NCBI RefSeq assembly: GCF_918797505.1 | Contig: NC_092794.1 | Span: 79,273,345-79,337,344, forward strand | Origin: Bemisia tabaci | Taxonomy: Eukaryota > Arthropoda > Insecta > Hemiptera > Aleyrodidae | Length of the DNA: 64,000 bases | Reading direction: 5' to 3' | In this document: one piece after another, positions 21,911 through 33,690 of the stretch | Layout of the letters: each line of letters begins with the position of its first letter | How positions within the stretch are numbered: the first letter of the stretch is position 1 | Made by a program: the position numbers and the translations under genes | The notes under the pieces: generated by a model | What the model was told of the DNA's origin: nothing | What the model saw: only the letters and a program-made list of their open reading frames with translations | Databases searched by the model: none

Positions 21911-23223
21911 CAGGGTTATCCAGAAGTCCGGGACCCCCCTTATAACTTTTGAACAAAAAATGCTAGAGATTTGAAATTTGGGGAATGTTCCTAGGTCAAA
22001 GGGAACTACTTTTTGGCGTACCCAAAATTTTGGGGGGCGCCCCCCCTGAGGGGGGGTGGACCCTAACTTTTTTTTTTCAAATGGGAACCCCTATCTTGTG
22101 ATACATCATTCGAAAGAGCTTAAAAAAAGAAAACATTTGGCGCAAACCGATTGTCGATACCTCAATTTTTAACAAAATGGCGACCAAAAAATGGCGGCTC
22201 ATTCAAAAGTCTGGGCCTCCGCTCATAACTCATGAACAAAAAATGCTAGGGATTCGAAATTTGGGGAATATTCCTAGGTGAAAGGGAACTACTTTTTGGC
22301 GTACCCAAAATCTCGGGGGGCGGCCCCCCTGAGGGGGGGGCGGACCCTAACCCTTTTTTTTCAAATAGGAACCCCTATCTTGTGATACATCATTCGAAAG
22401 GGCTTGAAAAAAGAAAACTTTTGGCGCAAACCGATTGTCGATACCTCAATTTTCAACAAAATGGCGGCCAAGAAATGGCGGAAATGCGTTTTTTGGTTAT
22501 TTGCCGTCGAATTCAAATGAAACTTGGTTTCCACAGGTTTTCGAGCACGAAAAAAACAAATGCGATATTGGATTTGTTTTTTTCGTGCTAGGAAACCTGT
22601 GGAAACCAAGTTTCAATTGAATCCGACGGCAAATAACCAAAAAACGCATTTCCGCCATTTCTTGGCCGCCATTTTGTTGAAAATTGAGGTATCGACAATC
22701 GGTTTGCGCCAAAAGTTTTCTTTTTTCAAGCCCTTTCGAATGATGTATCACAAGATAGGGGTTCCTATTTGAAAAAAAGGGTTAGGGTCCGCCCCCCCCC
22801 CTCAGGGGGGCCGCCCCCCGAGATTTTGGGTACGCCAAAAAGTAGTTTCCTTTCACCTACGAATATTCCCCAAATTTCGAATCCCTAGCATTTTTTGTTC
22901 ATGAGTTATGAGCGGAGGCCCAGACTTTTGAATGAGCCGCCATTTTTTGGTCGCCATTTTGTTAAAAATTGAGGTATCGACAATCGGTTTGCGCCAAATG
23001 TTTTCTTTTTTTAAGCTCTTTCGAATGATGTATCACAAGATAGGGGTTCCCATTTGAAAAAAAAAAGTTAGGGTCCACCCCCCCTCAGGGGGGGCGCCCC
23101 CCAAAATTTTGGGTACGCCAAAAAGTAGTTCCCTTTGACCTAGGAACATTCCCCAAATTTCAAATCTCTAGCATTTTTTGTTCAAAAGTTATAAGGGGGG
23201 TCCCGGACTTCTGGATAACCCTG
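21911..23223. mobile_element. Near-perfect foldback, 1.31 kb (CAGGGTTATCC family 1)
   Basis: The ends are CAGGGTTATCCAGAAGTCCG and its complement, flanked on both sides by TATA. The arms pair along the whole length with the centre near 22567. Each arm itself contains two diverged copies of a block (TGAACAAAAAATGCTAGRGAT, TTTTTGGCGTACCCAAAAT). Open frames on both strands around 22361-22772 are mirror images. The near-perfect arm identity suggests a young element or ongoing arm conversion. Confidence 0.92.
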
Positions 23224-23365
23224 TATAGGTATTAGTCAAGATTTAATATGTATTTCCTTGATGCGAATAAATCTTTCCTAGTGAGTGTTAACCGGACTCC
23301 GAATGATTTTCTTTACCATTCCTCTAAGGATATTATAGGGAACAAAATGAATCATGTGATTTCAG

Positions 23366-23645
23366 CCTGATTGTTGAAATATATTTTGTTTGTCGGGACG
23401 ACATAGATGACATCGGTTAAAAGGCGGAGCGTGATTGGTTGGCTATGTCTTATCGCTGCTTTGTCGTGCCTATGTCAAGTTGAACTCTTGACAAGCTAAC
23501 GGCACCTCTTAAGTTTCCGACAGTGTGTTGTCCATTCCACCTGACAAAGCAGGGATAAGACATAGCCGACTAATCTCGCTCGGTTTTTTAACCTATGTCA
23601 TCTATGCCGTCCCAACAAACAAAAAATTTCAACAATCAGGCTGCT
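23366..23645. mobile_element. MITE of the GGCCGATTATTGA family, copy 2
   Basis: The ends are GCCTGATTGTTGAAAT and its complement. The arms share GACATAGATGACAT and TTATCGCTGCTTTGTCGTGCC with 12244-12564, but the central 100 bp are in the opposite orientation to copy 1, so the loop has flipped between copies. Confidence 0.8.
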
Positions 23646-24017
23646 CAGGTGTGTCTTTTGTTGTTCTTGGTCTAACTCAAAGCTCATAATCATTTAAAAT
23701 CAATCATCATCACAGGTTTCCTAAATCTTTGAAATGTGCATTGAAATTTCATCAAAATTATTTCCAAGTCATGTCAAGAAGATTTTAATGGTCTTTCACG
23801 TTTGGATAAACCTTCAAAAATGTCATTATGAGCGCTTTTATGAATGCTGTGAGCACTAAATGTCACTCAAAATTTCCTCGAACGAAGCGCCGCCCATTAT
23901 TGTCACTGTTTTTCTTTGATACCTTAATTTATATCTGTTCTTTTTCCCTGAGAGGGGTGAAAAACATCCAAAGCAAGTTTTTAAACTTTTTTTTTCTAAA
24001 CAGAGCAATAATCAATA
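23646..24017. other. No gene seen
   Basis: A short AT-rich spacer with no recognisable feature. It ends at the TA target of the following element. Confidence 0.4.
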
Positions 24018-26346
24018 GCTATGTTTATGCGAGCCTCTTAACCTAACTTCAATCGAAACCTGAGTTTGAAACCAAGGTTCAAATCACGGCATAAACGATA
24101 CGGAACTAACGAAATGTAGGTTACCGAAATTTGTGTTTGAAACCTTATTTTACACTAAAGACTAGGTTTTCGCACTCCGCATAAACGAACCGGAGGTTGA
24201 AATTAGTTGAAATTCGACTTCAAATGCGATTTTCAGGTGCGCGATCGGCAATATGGCGGATTTATTATCATAACGTTCGTAAACAACTGGTGCTTATCCC
24301 ACGATTTAGCTTTAATTTTGCCATTATTCAACATTTTTTACAACCATAATTTTACTATAATTGTTTCTTAAGCACTTTTACGTGATTCCTTCAGTTATAT
24401 GTGGCTTATTTATCCTTATTTAGCTGCTAAACGTAGGACGTTATTTTCTAGTGAAGGTGTTTAGTGTCAGATGGAATCCAGGCTTATTACTGCTTTTCAG
24501 ATTATTCTTGCAACTCTAATCAACATTTTATGACTACAGAAGCAAAGCAAGCAAAGAGCTTTACAGGCTACAATTGAGTAATAGCCTTACCTACCAGTTC
24601 ATCATCTGCGGAGAACTTTTTTACTGTATCCGCACGATTTGCCTAGGATTTCAAGATAAGGCACCCTGCTTCCCTTTAAGTAGTGCACCGAATTTTTTCA
24701 TTTCAATCTACCGATTAAATCTAAAATCTGATCCAATCAGAGCTGTGTAGCTCTTGAATTTGTGTGTTATCCGTGTATCTATTTCCTGGTTGTCCTACTG
24801 GAAGTGTGACTCCAGCCACAACCGTGACCTGCTGACTTATTTCTTTGATCCAATCTCTTGTAAATGATGACTCAAATTCTGAGGCCATCATTTATTGAAA
24901 CTAGTTCAAAGTTATTGCTCCAATGTATCGTCACTCTTCTCATACTGATGCAGAAGGAAGGAGATTCTTCGGTGAGTGCTCTGTGATCCAAGATTTTCAA
25001 TTTGAGATAAGAATAAGGTTTTTCTTGAGGCGTGTAACAATTTTTGGTCGTTGAACCACTCTTCATAATTGAGCTTTGGCGTTAGAGATGCATCAACTGT
25101 GGAAAGTGGCTCTGCCTGTGCAAAATATCTTGTGACAGCAGTGAATGTTAGTAAATGCGCTACGGATAGACTGAGAGCTCCAGATTCCAATCTACCTGAA
25201 TAATTAAATTCAGAAGGATTTTTGAATCGAGTTCATATCGAATCTCGGTGGGAGAATGACAGCAGTCTAAGCGAAAGAATATCAATGGTAAGGTTGGGTT
25301 TGTGTCTTAGGTTAGTGAAATGCAATGGCAGGTTCTGAAATCTTGTTTGTCAGTTGCTCTTTACATGAGTCACCTTTGAAAATCAAGTTTAAGAAAAACA
25401 CACTTAGGTAGGCAAACAGTGGTAGGTAGCTTGCCTATTTTCTCCTGTCTTGCTCGTGGACTCGGAGAGCAGTCGGAAAGAGGGGTGAGAAACAAGATTT
25501 CAGTGCGTGTCTCTGGGAATGTGGAAATTCAAAATTTGTGAAGCGTCACCAGTTTGTTGAGATTGTCACTGTCCGTTGCCTCAAGAGGATTTAGACGCTT
25601 CTGCTTCAGCGATACATTGTTGACCTATCAATATCTGCTTATTTTGATCATATCTTGAAGGAGGAATTCCCATAAGTATATCCCGATTCTTTATTTGTTT
25701 CACTACAATAATGGCAGACATACAATCTTTGCGACAGCATGGAGTGAAGGTGCGGTGCTTTACTGGATTAGCACTCCTACACTTTCAATGCCTATATCTA
25801 CCTATTGTAAGATCATTAGAAGCTCAATCAACAACATGATGAATTTCTGCGCCTGCCACAATTATTTTTAACATCACTAAAATTACCTATGGCAACTTTT
25901 CTGAACTCAGAATATAAGCTCGAGCATGATTTGGAGGGTTGTTGAGATTAGGTATTCATCCAATTTTAAAGATGAACGTAAAATGATTGAACATCTACTG
26001 TCATTTTTCCAACTGTTGCTCAGAAAGTCAGTAAAGGCTTTTCTAGTGAAGATGAAGCCTCCGCTTATATATTGTGGAAAAATTGAACATACACAGGATA
26101 AAAGAGTAATACCTAATAATTTATTGAATCAATTTATAGTGGAAAAATGAAGTATAGCTTGTGAAAATGGCGCCAACATGAAATTCAAGTTCAATCGAAA
26201 ATATGCGCATAAACAGCGCCAAAATCGGAAAGTTTGATTTCCCGCGGAAGTCGGGTTACAGCGCCCGCATAAACCCGACGGAGGAAACTTGCATTACAAA
26301 CTCGGGTTTCGTGAAACCCCGGTTTCGAGCCTCGCATAAACGTAGC
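24018..26346. mobile_element. 2.33-kb non-autonomous element with GCATAAAC subterminal repeats, copy 1
   Basis: The termini GCTATGTTTATGCGAGCC and the complement of GCTACGTTTATGCGAGG lie between TA dinucleotides (24016-24017, 26347-26348). GCATAAAC or its complement occurs at least three times within 200 bp of each end. A second copy, mostly identical by eye, is at 28462-30792. No ORF exceeds about 90 residues, so it encodes no complete transposase. A TA duplication fits Tc1/mariner-type elements, but the superfamily is not settled. Confidence 0.85.
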
Positions 26347-26510
26347 TAGTGCCATTTCTCCCTGTATCGGGTTGAACCTTTGACCTTGCTTGTTCCTTCT
26401 CTGCTGCCCTAGGTCAACATCTTTTGACAATTTGAATGTTTCTATAACCATCTCTTTGGGCCAGAATAAAGGTGGAGCTTCAGACTTTAGAGGTACGGAT
26501 CCACTTCTCA

Positions 26511-26942
26511 GACAGGCCGTAACTAGTCAGTTCTATGACGTCAAGCTAGTAGATATTTACCGAAAACAACAAGCATCTCCGGGTCATCAGTGCATCGATG
26601 AGTGAGGCAGTCGCTGCGTGGACCAATCATCAGAGTCGCTCTCGATCGGCCGAAGTTGCGCGAGCGGCCCGTTTGAATCTGAGTGGAGTAACGATTTTCG
26701 GTATTACGCATTCATTTCCTCGATATTTGGACAATGTCATAAATTAACTAGTTAGTTTTCTAAAGTGAAATTTCATCCTCTTTCTAAACGGTTCTTATGA
26801 AATTTTGCATCAGATCAACCCTGAAAGAGATATCGGCGAGAAATCATCGCGCGGCAAGCGTTCTCCCATAAGAACGCGTGTTAAACCGCGGCCGAGTTTC
26901 ATCTACTAGTGTGACGTCACAGAATCGTAGTTACGGCCTCTC
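26511..26942. mobile_element. Possible MITE, about 430 bp
   Basis: Inverted ends of about 45 bp share GGCCGTAACTA, TGACGTCA-like and CTAGTAGAT blocks (left near 26515, right near 26900-26940). No clear target duplication is seen. It lies between the first 2.33-kb element and the right arm of the inverted duplication. Confidence 0.5.
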
Positions 26943-27662
26943 CATTCTCCTAGGCAACGCTCAGACTTTCCAACTTAAATTTTCCTGTTTCAGCATTAAC
27001 TCCGTCTTCTGTGAAAGTTAAGATCCAGTAGGCATCCTCAAATAATAATCCAGAAATAGGGGGAAAAATCCAGCAACTACATCGAGCCCAGGGGGTGGTT
27101 AGGCTTTCTTTACATTTTTTGGACTAGGACAGTACCTTCCATTTGCCAGATATTGCTAGAGTCCCTTTGGCAGTGAATTTGAAAGGCGCCTCCCCAGGCA
27201 AATGAAACCTCAAGTGCTCACCCCTTCCGAATGCATGGTATTCTATTCATAGGATGATTTGAATTCGAATTATCTTTGCAGAGCAGATGGTTGAAACTTC
27301 TTACAGTGTTAGGTTAGGTCTCAGCTCCTATATTCTTTTAATAAAAGAGTACAAATCGACATCATTTCTTGAAGTTCCTGCAGGATTTTCTTCGTAAAGA
27401 GAAGAAAAATCACGGCAGTTTTTAAAACCTTCCGTCAAGTGGTTTCCCATTTAGAAAATAAAGTATGACAGGAAGTCTGTAGTGTCACATACCGAGATAA
27501 GTGGTAATTAAAATATAATCATACCATGAACTGATTCTGCAGAAATTGTGCACTTCTGATGACACTGCAACACCAAGGATAAAACTGAGAAATGGTCCCA
27601 AACTTAGGGCGAGGACTAAATTTTGAGATTGTCATGAAGAAAGGGTGTTAACTACTATTTCA
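26943..27662. other. No gene seen
   Basis: Unique-looking AT-rich sequence without recognisable coding potential or repeats, between a MITE and the right duplication arm. Confidence 0.4.
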
Positions 27663-28286
27663 GGGAGACGATTTTTCTTGATCCATCGAAGACTTTTCCT
27701 TTGAGAAACTGTCATCAATGAGCAGCTTTGACCGCAACAAAGGACCGCTCACACTGAGACAGGTGCTCAAAGTTTCTACGCTAGGCTTTCGGGTACAGTA
27801 ATACACACCATTTGTCACTTCAAAGATAAATTTAGAGCACAAGTTGTTTAAATACAACCATGAAACAAGCTTAATTTCCATCTGTATGCTGCAGTCATGA
27901 GATGCTGCTCTCGGAGAACGATTCCTGATGCAGACACTTGTAGATACAGAACTGAAATGTAAACTTTTGATTATTACCGAAGTAATTGTTTATGATGAAA
28001 AAGTAACACTGCTAAAGCTGAGACTTGAAGGAGAGGCACAATTAAATCCTCTTCGAGGAAAAAAAGCAGATCAAACCGACGAGCTACTTGGCTTCAGCTT
28101 CAACCATTAGGAGCAAAAGGAACAATGAAGAAACGCCATAAACTTTAGAAACTGAAGTGAAAAGGTATTAAGACGACACTGATTGAAAGACAAAAAACCA
28201 TTTTAGGTCACAAAAGATGATTTTAAATTGAAAATTTGTCAAATTTCAGATCGAGAACTGCTGGTGGCTATTTGCAATGTTTTCTC
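27663..28286. repeat. Right arm of the inverted duplication, first part
   Basis: The reverse complement of about 21220-21840, nearly identical. It is cut at 28286 by the insertion of a 4.48-kb composite element and resumes at 32777. Confidence 0.85.
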
Positions 28287-28461
28287 CATAGAGTACAATA
28301 GAGTCGCAAAGTACTGGATCGCCGATGAAGTCACTTTTCGAGGCTGTTTTGTCCAGTTCTCCGGAGACTAGTGTGCGGCGACTAGCGATGTCGCATACGC
28401 AGAGACTCGCGCTCAGCGCTCCCCACTCCCGACAGTCCCGACTCGGCTCCGTTCCACAGTA

Positions 28462-30792
28462 GCTATGTTTATGCGAGCCTCTTAACCTAACTTCAATCGA
28501 AACCTGAGTTTGAAACCAAGGTTCAAATCACGGCATAAACGATACGGAACTAAGGAAATGTAGGTTACCGAAATTTGTGTTTGAAACCTTATTTTACACT
28601 AAAGACTAGGTTTTCGCACTCCGCATAAACGAACCGGAGGTTGAAATTAGTTGAAATTCGACTTCAAATGCGATTTTCAGGTGCGCGATCGGAAATATGG
28701 CGGATTTATTATCATACCGTTCGTAAACAACTGGTGCTTATCCCACGATTTAGCTTTAATTTTGCCATTATTCAACATTTTTTACAACCATAATTTTACT
28801 ATAATTGTTTCTGAAGCACTTTTGCGTGATTCCTTCAGTTATATGTGGCTTATTTAGCATTATTTAGCTAAACGTAGGACGTTATTTTCTAGTGAAGGTG
28901 TTTAGTGTCAGATGGAATCCAGGCTTATTACTGCTTTTTCAGATTATTCTTGCAACTCTAATCAACATTTTATGACTACAGAAGCAAAGCAAGCAAAGAG
29001 CTTTACAGGCTACAATTGAGTAGTAGCCTTGCCCACCAGTTCATCATCTGCGGAGAACTTTTTTACTGCATCCGCACGATTTGCCTAGGATTTCAAGATA
29101 AGGCACCCTGCTTCCCTTTAAGTAGTGCACCGAATTTTTTCATTTCAATCTACCGATTAAATCTAAAATCTGATCCAATCAGAGCTGCATAGCTCTTGAA
29201 TTTGTGTGTTATCCGTGTACGTATATCCTGATTGTCCTACTGGAAGTGTGACTCTAGCCACAACCGTGACCTGCTGACTTATTTCTTTGATCCAATCTCT
29301 AGTAAATGATGACTCAAATTCTGAAGCCATCATTTATTGAAACTAGTTCAAAGCTATTGCTCCAAAGTATCGTCACTCTTCTCATACTGATGCAGAAGGA
29401 AGGAGATTCTTCGGTGAGTGCTCTGTGATCCAAGATTTTCAATTTGAGATAAGAATAAGGTTATTATTGAGGCGTGTAACAATTTTTAGTCGTTGAACCA
29501 CTTGTCATAATTGAGCTTTTGCGTTAGAGATGCATCAACTGTGGAAAGTGGCTCTGCCTGTGCAAAAATATCTTGTGACAGCAGTGAATGTTAGTAAATG
29601 CGCTTTACAGATAGACTGAGAGCTCCAGATTCCAATCTACCTGAATAATTAAATTCAGAAGGATTTTTGAATTGAGTTCATATCGAATCTCAGTGGGAGA
29701 ATAATATACAGTGTAAGCGAACGAATATCAATGGTAAGGTTGCGTTGGTGTCTTAGGTTAGTGAAATGCAATGGCAGGTTCTGAAATCTTGTTTTTCAGT
29801 TGCTCTTTACATGAGTCACCTTTGAAAATCAAGTTTAAGAAAAACACACATAGGTAGGCAAACAGTGGTAGGTAGCTTGCCTATTTTCTTCCTGTCTTGC
29901 TCATGGACTCGGAGAGCAGTCGGAAAGAGGGGTGAGAAACAGGATTTCAGCGCGTGTCTCTGGGAATGTGGAAACTCAAAATTTGTGAAGCGTCACCAGT
30001 TTGTTGAGATTGTCTCCGTCCGTTGCCTCAAGAGGATTTAGACGCTTCTGCTTCAGCGATACATTGTTGACCTATCAATATCTGCTTATTTTGATCATAT
30101 CTTGAAGGAGGAATTCCCATAAGTATTCCCGATTAGTTATTTGTTTCACTACAATAATGGCAGACATACAATCTTTACAACAGCATGGTGTGAAGGTGTG
30201 GTGCTTTACTAGATTAGCACTCCTACACTTTCAATGCCTATATCTACCTATTGTAAGATCATTAGAAGCTCAATAAACAATATGATGAATTTCTGCGCCT
30301 GCCACAATTATTTTTAACATCACTAAAATTACCTATGGCAACTTTTCTGAACTCAGAATATACGCTTGAGCATGATTTGGAGGGTTGTTGAGATTAGGTA
30401 TTCATTCAATTTTAAAGATAAACGTGAAATGATTAAACATCTACTGTCATTTTTCCAACTGTTGCTCAGAAAGTCAGTAAAGGCTTTTCTAGTGAAGATG
30501 AAGCCTCCGCTTATATATTGTGGAAAAATTGAACATACGCAGGATAAAAGAGTAATACCTAATAATTTATTGAATCAATTCATAGTGGAAAAATGAAGTA
30601 TAGCTTGTGAAAATGGCGCCAACATGAAATTCAAGTTCAATCGAAAATATGCGCATAAACAGCGCCAAAATCGGAAAGTTTGATTTCCCGCGAAAGTCGG
30701 GTTACAGCGCCCGCATAAACCCGACGGAGGAAACTTGCATTACAAACTCGGGTTTCGTGAAACCCCGGTTTCGAGCCTCGCATAAACGTAGC
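28462..30792. mobile_element. 2.33-kb element with GCATAAAC subterminal repeats, copy 2 (nested)
   Basis: Same ends, TA flanks (28460-28461, 30793-30794) and subterminal GCATAAAC repeats as copy 1. The two run in the same direction and differ by scattered substitutions and small indels. Nested in the CATAGAGTAC element, so it arrived later. Confidence 0.88.
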
Positions 30793-30794
30793 TA

Positions 30795-32213
30795 GTGTGT
30801 CAAAACCCCAATCTAGCTGCTCAAAACCCCCCTTATATCAAGTCAACAAATGGTGTTATTTATGGTCAGAGTGGGTCCACAGGCACCCACTGGTTACGTA
30901 TCTATCATGGTTATCACAAAAATAAATTTTTTGGTCGCTAAAATGATAGGGATTGCAGCCGGTAAACCTCCAGCCTCAATCTCGCCATCAGGAGTGGTGC
31001 CACTGTATTGCTTTTTTTTAGAGTACTTCGTGGCGAAAAAGGGTCATTTCTGGATGAAACGAGATGCCAAAGGCCAGAGAAAGGAAATATGACCGTTGAT
31101 TTCTCAAAAATCATTATTTAAGTATTATAATTGCTCATTGAAAACAGTGCCCAAGACCGTTTACTTTTCCTGGCTTTAATAGAGCCGCAAAAGCGCGGAA
31201 CTACACGGAACACCATGAAACTTATATGAGAGTGTTCAGAAAACTATCTAGATTTGAAATGTCTTTAGTTTTACTGCTACCTTCCGCAACCTTGAGAATA
31301 AGAGCACATTTTGTTCGGCGATTCCTAGTGTAAAAGCGTGCGGGCGGCGTTTTGCGATCTCCCCCTACAGGCTGTCACAGGTGAAGTGAGACGGAGACAG
31401 CATCTCACCACGCGCGCTCGGTCCCCTGATTTGAGTGAGCCTTATCATGAGGCTTTTCACCGTACCAGATAAGACAGTGTGGTGGCTCAGTTGATTGCTT
31501 CTTTCATTATTACTTGCATGATCGGGGTTCAAATCCCGAGCAATTCAATTTTTTGAAATTTTATTTTCTATTTCATTACGATTTTCCCATTATCTATACT
31601 GTCATGGAAGGGGGAGGGGGGTCCTCATAAATACAAAGTTGCATCGTATTTTTAACAAGTTTCTTGTATGATTTGAAACAGACTTTCTTATTTATTTCTA
31701 ATGAGGAAAGGTTTCGGACATGGTTTATGAAACGTAGGAAAATGAAAGGGGGGGGGGGGCGGGCTCGCCGAAATTTTCCTTTACTGGCAAATATTTTGAA
31801 AATATTATCTTTGACTTATCACTTAGAGTTGCCGAAACGTATCATTTTAATAATATGGAATTCATATTTCTTTGGATGGCCAAATGAGAAATTCGTCATT
31901 TTGAAGTGGAATGCATAAGCCCAAGACATCCTCCAGGACTTATTTTGGATCTGAAAACACAATTTGACTAATTTTTGGGGTTCATCAGGTCACATAAGGC
32001 GCCTAAAACTTGGCGGAATTTTACGATTTTTACATGAGTTGAACAGGATTTTTAGATGGCCGCCATTTTGAAAATTTTGATGACTAAGTTTTGAAATTTT
32101 AGGTGAACCTTCTTCAAGCTTACACTAATGCCTGTGCAAAATTTGGTGGTTATCCGACCAAATTTAGAGACGTGAAGAGGTTTTGAGCAGCTAGATTGGG
32201 GTTTTGACACACT
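30795..32213. mobile_element. 1.42-kb TIR element, GTGTGTCAAAACCCC ends (nested)
   Basis: Left end GTGTGTCAAAACCCCAATCT, and the complement at the right end. Pairing runs about 36 bp through CTAGCTGCTCAAAACC. It contains a tRNA-like segment near 31480 and no recognisable transposase. The 2.33-kb element abuts its left end. Confidence 0.75.
31478..31548 (+). repeat. tRNA-derived sequence
   Basis: A-box-like TGGCTCAGTTGATTG near 31484 and B-box-like GGTTCAAATCCC near 31528, with a GGGG/CCCG-like T stem. The flanks do not form an acceptor stem, so it is read as a SINE head or tRNA pseudogene. Confidence 0.5.
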
Positions 32214-32261
32214 GTGCGTTCGTCGGCTAGACACACACTGAACCAGCTAAAATAAGTAGGC

Positions 32262-32665
32262 CGGTAATAAGTCTGAAATTGAGTCCATGTATGAATATTA
32301 TCTCGGAGTAACATATATTAATGGATTCATTATGGCTTTGAATATCTATTTCAAGCAAAATTTGCACAAATTAATACCGATGGAATTAAAAAAAGTCGAA
32401 AAAACACAAGCAGTCGTTGATTTCTCCATAAGCCACCGTGTAAAAAAATGCCGGTTGGTTCACACTTGGTATAAATCAGAAATTAAATCCCTGTATGAAT
32501 ATTATCCAGGAGTAATATACATCAATGGATTCATTATGGCTTTGACTACCTTTAAATAGCAAAATTTGCAAAAATTAATGCTGATTGAATTAGAAAATAC
32601 CTAAAAAACACAAGCAGTTCTTGATTTCTCCATAAGCCGCCGTGTTACAAAATGCCGTTAGGTTC
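32262..32665. repeat. Two-unit tandem repeat, about 200 bp
   Basis: TGTATGAATATTATC, AATGGATTCATTATGGCTTTG and TTGATTTCTCCATAAGCC each occur twice at about 200-bp spacing. It forms the right portion of the CATAGAGTAC element. The 90-residue ORF across it is repetitive, not a gene. Confidence 0.8.
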
Positions 32666-32776
32666 ACAAATGGTTCACACTTTTCGGAGCACACGCGGCT
32701 CGGAAACGCCTGTTCATGGATTGGCTTCATCGCCGCTCCAGTACTTTGCGACTCTATTGTACTCTATGGTTTTCTC

Positions 32777-33035
32777 TTTGCAATGAAAATGAACACACAT
32801 GGTTGAGGTTAGGTTAGGTACAGCTTTTTTTTTGAGACTTGATTCAAATTGAAAGTAAAAAAACAGAAACATAGTAAGTGTAATATATCAATAGCTTTGT
32901 AATGGCTTTGAGAAGCACTTTGGAGAGGTTTCCACGAGAAATTTTCTTTCAAATTAAAGAAAATTGAGGAAAATTGCGAGCCAATAAAAAGCCGGGAAAA
33001 GCTGGTGGCACCGATGTGCACCGGTGATCCCGGTG
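32777..33035. repeat. Right arm of the inverted duplication, second part
   Basis: The reverse complement of about 20780-21000. It shows the empty site for the 203-bp MITE and ends close to the next MITE insertion. Confidence 0.8.
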
Positions 33036-33364
33036 CATAGAGTACATAGAGTCGTAATGTAATTGGGAGAGCTGGTGCCACTTTTAAGCATTTTCCATGT
33101 CCCGAATTCCGAGACTCCTGTGTGACGCCGGGTCACTTTTTCGATACATAATCGATTGTTTGTGATACACGGGTACCCGGCCATCCGATGACAACAACAA
33201 CAACAACAATGGAGATAGGAATTACCACGTATTCCACACCGCCATTTTGGATCGAAAATGTATCGAAAAAGCGACCCGAACTCGGCGCACACCGGGCTCG
33301 GAATTTGTCGGGCAGAACATGGCGCCAGCTCTCCCATTTACATTACGACTCTATGTACTCTATG
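33036..33364. mobile_element. CATAGAGTAC MITE, 329 bp, 8-bp target duplication
   Basis: The ends CATAGAGTACATAGAGTCGT and its complement are flanked by TCCCGGTG on both sides (33028-33035 and 33365-33372). The arms pair well inward, making a hairpin. An (ACA)n run sits near 33188. It shares the CATAGAGTAC terminus and duplication length with 28287-32768. Confidence 0.92.
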
Positions 33365-33372
33365 TCCCGGTG

Positions 33373-33690
33373 CAACACATCTGAACGCATCATCGGACCT
33401 GCTTATTCTCGTTAGCAGTTTTTGCCCAAACGGTACTTCATATCTTAGACGACTCGGCCACCGCTCATTTATTATTAGAAACAACTGGCGTGAATCTTGT
33501 GTAGGTAAGCATAGAGCTGATGCGCAAGCTACAAAGCTACTGCGCAACCTCCTCAACCACTGCGCATTACGCATACTCCCGCGCATAGCGGTAGCAGTCC
33601 CGGAGCATTCCGTAAATTCACTCAATTTTATAACACGATTCTAAAAAAAAACCTGGGTCCTATTTCCAAAATCTGATTAGAGCGGGCTCA
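33373..33690. other. Spacer with TGCGCA-rich stretch
   Basis: TGCGCA-type motifs recur between 33518 and 33590. Open frames on both strands here show no recognisable domain. Confidence 0.4.

Larger units (their letters stand above)
28287..32768. mobile_element. CATAGAGTAC element, 4.48 kb with two nested elements, 8-bp target duplication
   Basis: The ends CATAGAGTACAATAGAGTCG and its complement pair for about 33 bp (through AAAGTACTGGA). Flanks 28279-28286 and 32769-32776 are both GTTTTCTC, and the empty site with one GTTTTCTC is in the left arm near 21228. Removing the nested 2.33-kb (28462-30792) and 1.42-kb (30795-32213) elements leaves about 0.73 kb, so the host element was itself a small non-autonomous one. 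CA...TG ends with 8-bp duplications could fit the P superfamily, but this is unproven. Confidence 0.9.

Noticed and set aside
22361..22772. Overlapping 82-84-residue ORFs on both strands
   Set aside because: Mirror-image reading of the foldback at 21911-23223.
30850..31092. 80-residue ORF in the 1.42-kb element
   Set aside because: Too short and without transposase motifs (no DDE, zinc finger or helix-turn-helix pattern seen).
33518..33590. Short direct repeats suggestive of a CRISPR-like array
   Set aside because: Only TGCGCA-type hexamers at irregular spacing in eukaryotic DNA. No repeat-spacer structure.
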